From Cupriavidus sp. D384 (GTDB lineage Bacteria; Pseudomonadota; Gammaproteobacteria; Burkholderiales; Burkholderiaceae): a stretch of DNA of 64,000 nucleotides. The stretch spans positions 1-64,000 of the forward strand of contig NZ_BBQI01000101.1 of the NCBI RefSeq assembly GCF_001652915.1, in the 5' to 3' direction. Below the pieces are notes generated by a model that saw nothing but the letters and a program-made list of their open reading frames with translations, had not been told where the DNA came from and ran no database searches. Shown here one piece after another: positions 63,061-64,000 of the stretch; position 1 is the first letter of the stretch; every line of letters starts with the position of its first letter. The position numbers were made by a program, and so were the translations under genes.

Positions 63061-64000
63061 GCCTGGGCGCCCGGGTCGAGAAAGCGGATCTCGAACGTGT
63101 GTTCGCCCACTTCGCCTGCCTGGCGCACCAGCTGGTAAAGCCGCGTGGCCGTGATTGCGCCGTTGCCGTTGGCGTCGATGTCGGCGCCATGGCTCTCGCC
63201 CGGCGCCTTGCCGTCGATCGTCACCACGAAGCGCACCGCGCGGCCATCGGCGGCGGGCCCCAGCACCAGGTGCAGGTCGCGGGCCTGGAAGCGGTAGCGG
63301 ATGCTGCCGTCGGCGCGCTCTGCAGTGGCGAACTCCGGTCCCACCGTCCATTGGCCCGCCAGCCCCCACTGGTTCAGGTGCAGCTTGCCATCCAGGGCGT
63401 AATTGCGCGGCGCGTCGGGGCGGATGCCGCCCGCCGAGGCGAAGTTCGACGCCTGGTTGTAGCCCACATAGGTCTCGCCCGAGCGGACATTGCGCAGGTC
63501 GGGGGCGGCCTGCGCGCCCCTGGCGTCGGGCACCACCACGTCGCGCGACGCCGACGGCTGGCCGGCTTCGGCCAGCAGCGTCTGGATCACGCGCTCGGAA
63601 TTCGCATAGTCGCCTTCGCCAAACTGGTGATGGCGGATATTGCCGCGCGCATCGACGAAGTAGGCCGCCGGCCAGTAGTTGTTGTTGAAGGCGCGCCAGA
63701 TGTTGTAGTCGCTGTCCACCGCCACCGGGAAGCCGATCTTGAAGTCGCCGATGGCGCGGCGCACGTTGTCAGGCTTCTTTTCGAACGCGAACTCGGGCGT
63801 GTGCACGCCGATCACCTGCAGGCCCGGATACTTGTCGGCCCAGGCGCGCAGGTAGGGCAGCGTGCGGATGCAATTGATGCATGAGTACGTCCAGAAATAG
63901 ACCAGCGTGACCTTGCCCTGCAGCTGCTGGCGCGTGATGGGTGCGCCGTTGGGCGTGTTGAACCACTGGACCGCGCCGTCGAGCGACGGCAACTGGCCTT
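63039..64000 (-). CDS. DipZ-like thioredoxin-domain protein (N-terminus beyond right edge)
   Basis: The minus-strand frame is open to the window edge; the leftmost TTG at 63992 is internal and not a real start. Visible parts: a thioredoxin fold with CxxC in FWTYSCINCIRTLPYLRAWA, VIGVHTPEFAFEKKPDNVRR, and a C-terminal carbohydrate-module-like domain (FQARDLHLVLGPAADGRAVR). This is the C-terminal part of DipZ-type proteins, whose N-terminal part is a CcdA/DsbD-like membrane domain that should lie to the right. It moves reducing power to the periplasm. Its end overlaps the DUF2239 gene by 22 nt, convergent. Confidence 0.88.
   Translation of the reverse strand, partial: GQLPSLDGAVQWFNTPNGAPITRQQLQGKVTLVYFWTYSCINCIRTLPYLRAWADKYPGLQVIGVHTPEFAFEKKPDNVRRAIGDFKIGFPVAVDSDYNIWRAFNNNYWPAAYFVDARGNIRHHQFGEGDYANSERVIQTLLAEAGQPSASRDVVVPDARGAQAAPDLRNVRSGETYVGYNQASNFASAGGIRPDAPRNYALDGKLHLNQWGLAGQWTVGPEFATAERADGSIRYRFQARDLHLVLGPAADGRAVRFVVTIDGKAPGESHGADIDANGNGAITATRLYQLVRQAGEVGEHTFEIRFLDPGAQAYAFTFG

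Overview
The window is GC-rich chromosomal DNA of a betaproteobacterium, most likely a Burkholderiaceae member close to Cupriavidus or Ralstonia. This is inferred from codon bias, two Bug-type tricarboxylate receptors, a selenocysteine formate dehydrogenase of the FdnGHI type and many LysR-regulated catabolic genes; nothing here proves the genus.

Left end (1-8.8 kb): the standout region. A repeat adhesin, open at the left edge, carries 23 units of 27 residues with about five N-X-S/T sequons each. It is followed by a TpsB/FhaC-type outer-membrane transporter, an HMW1C-type cytoplasmic N-glycosyltransferase (622 aa), a translationally coupled 605-aa protein with a methyltransferase-like N-terminus and a GT9-like C-terminus, and a small membrane protein. 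The order matches HMW1A-B-C two-partner secretion, with an acceptor apparently built as a sequon array. The genes look less GC-rich than the rest.

8.8-24.2 kb: NTF2-like exported protein, an OmpR/EnvZ-type two-component pair, fumC, a Csp-like cysteine-rich copper protein, a zinc-ribbon protein, a divergent pair of c-di-GMP proteins (CACHE-HAMP-PAS-GGDEF and CHASE-PAS-GGDEF-EAL), a PadR regulator, an EamA transporter, a Fur-family regulator and a 2OG-Fe(II) oxygenase behind a Fur-box-like palindrome.

24.2-35.7 kb: a compact selenocysteine island on the minus strand. fdnG (in-frame UGA at codon 197 with a SECIS hairpin), fdnH, fdnI, fdhE, selA and selB run with overlaps or short gaps; the tRNA-Sec gene lies 10 nt after selB, then a transglutaminase-like protein and selD. 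The set holds both the selenoenzyme and the dedicated UGA-decoding and selenium-activating machinery; fdhD was not seen.

36-56.6 kb: mixed single genes and divergent regulator/target pairs: lipoproteins, a solute-binding protein with an MBL-fold lipoprotein, LysR/quinone oxidoreductase, NimT/NimR-like MFS and AraC, an SDR-TetR operon with a near-consensus promoter, EamA, DUF899, an HTH/TPR regulator with a beta-propeller protein, bestrophin, MBL hydrolase, ferritin-like protein and a DUF1254 protein.

56.6-64 kb: a LysR-controlled operon, Bug receptor, CaiB-type CoA transferase, cyclase-family hydrolase, second Bug receptor and CitE-type lyase, which looks like CoA-dependent catabolism of an organic acid. 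Then a lipoprotein, a DUF2239 gene whose promoter holds two copies of an ATATTACCCGGGTAATAT-type operator, and the C-terminal part of a DipZ-like thioredoxin protein running off the right edge.
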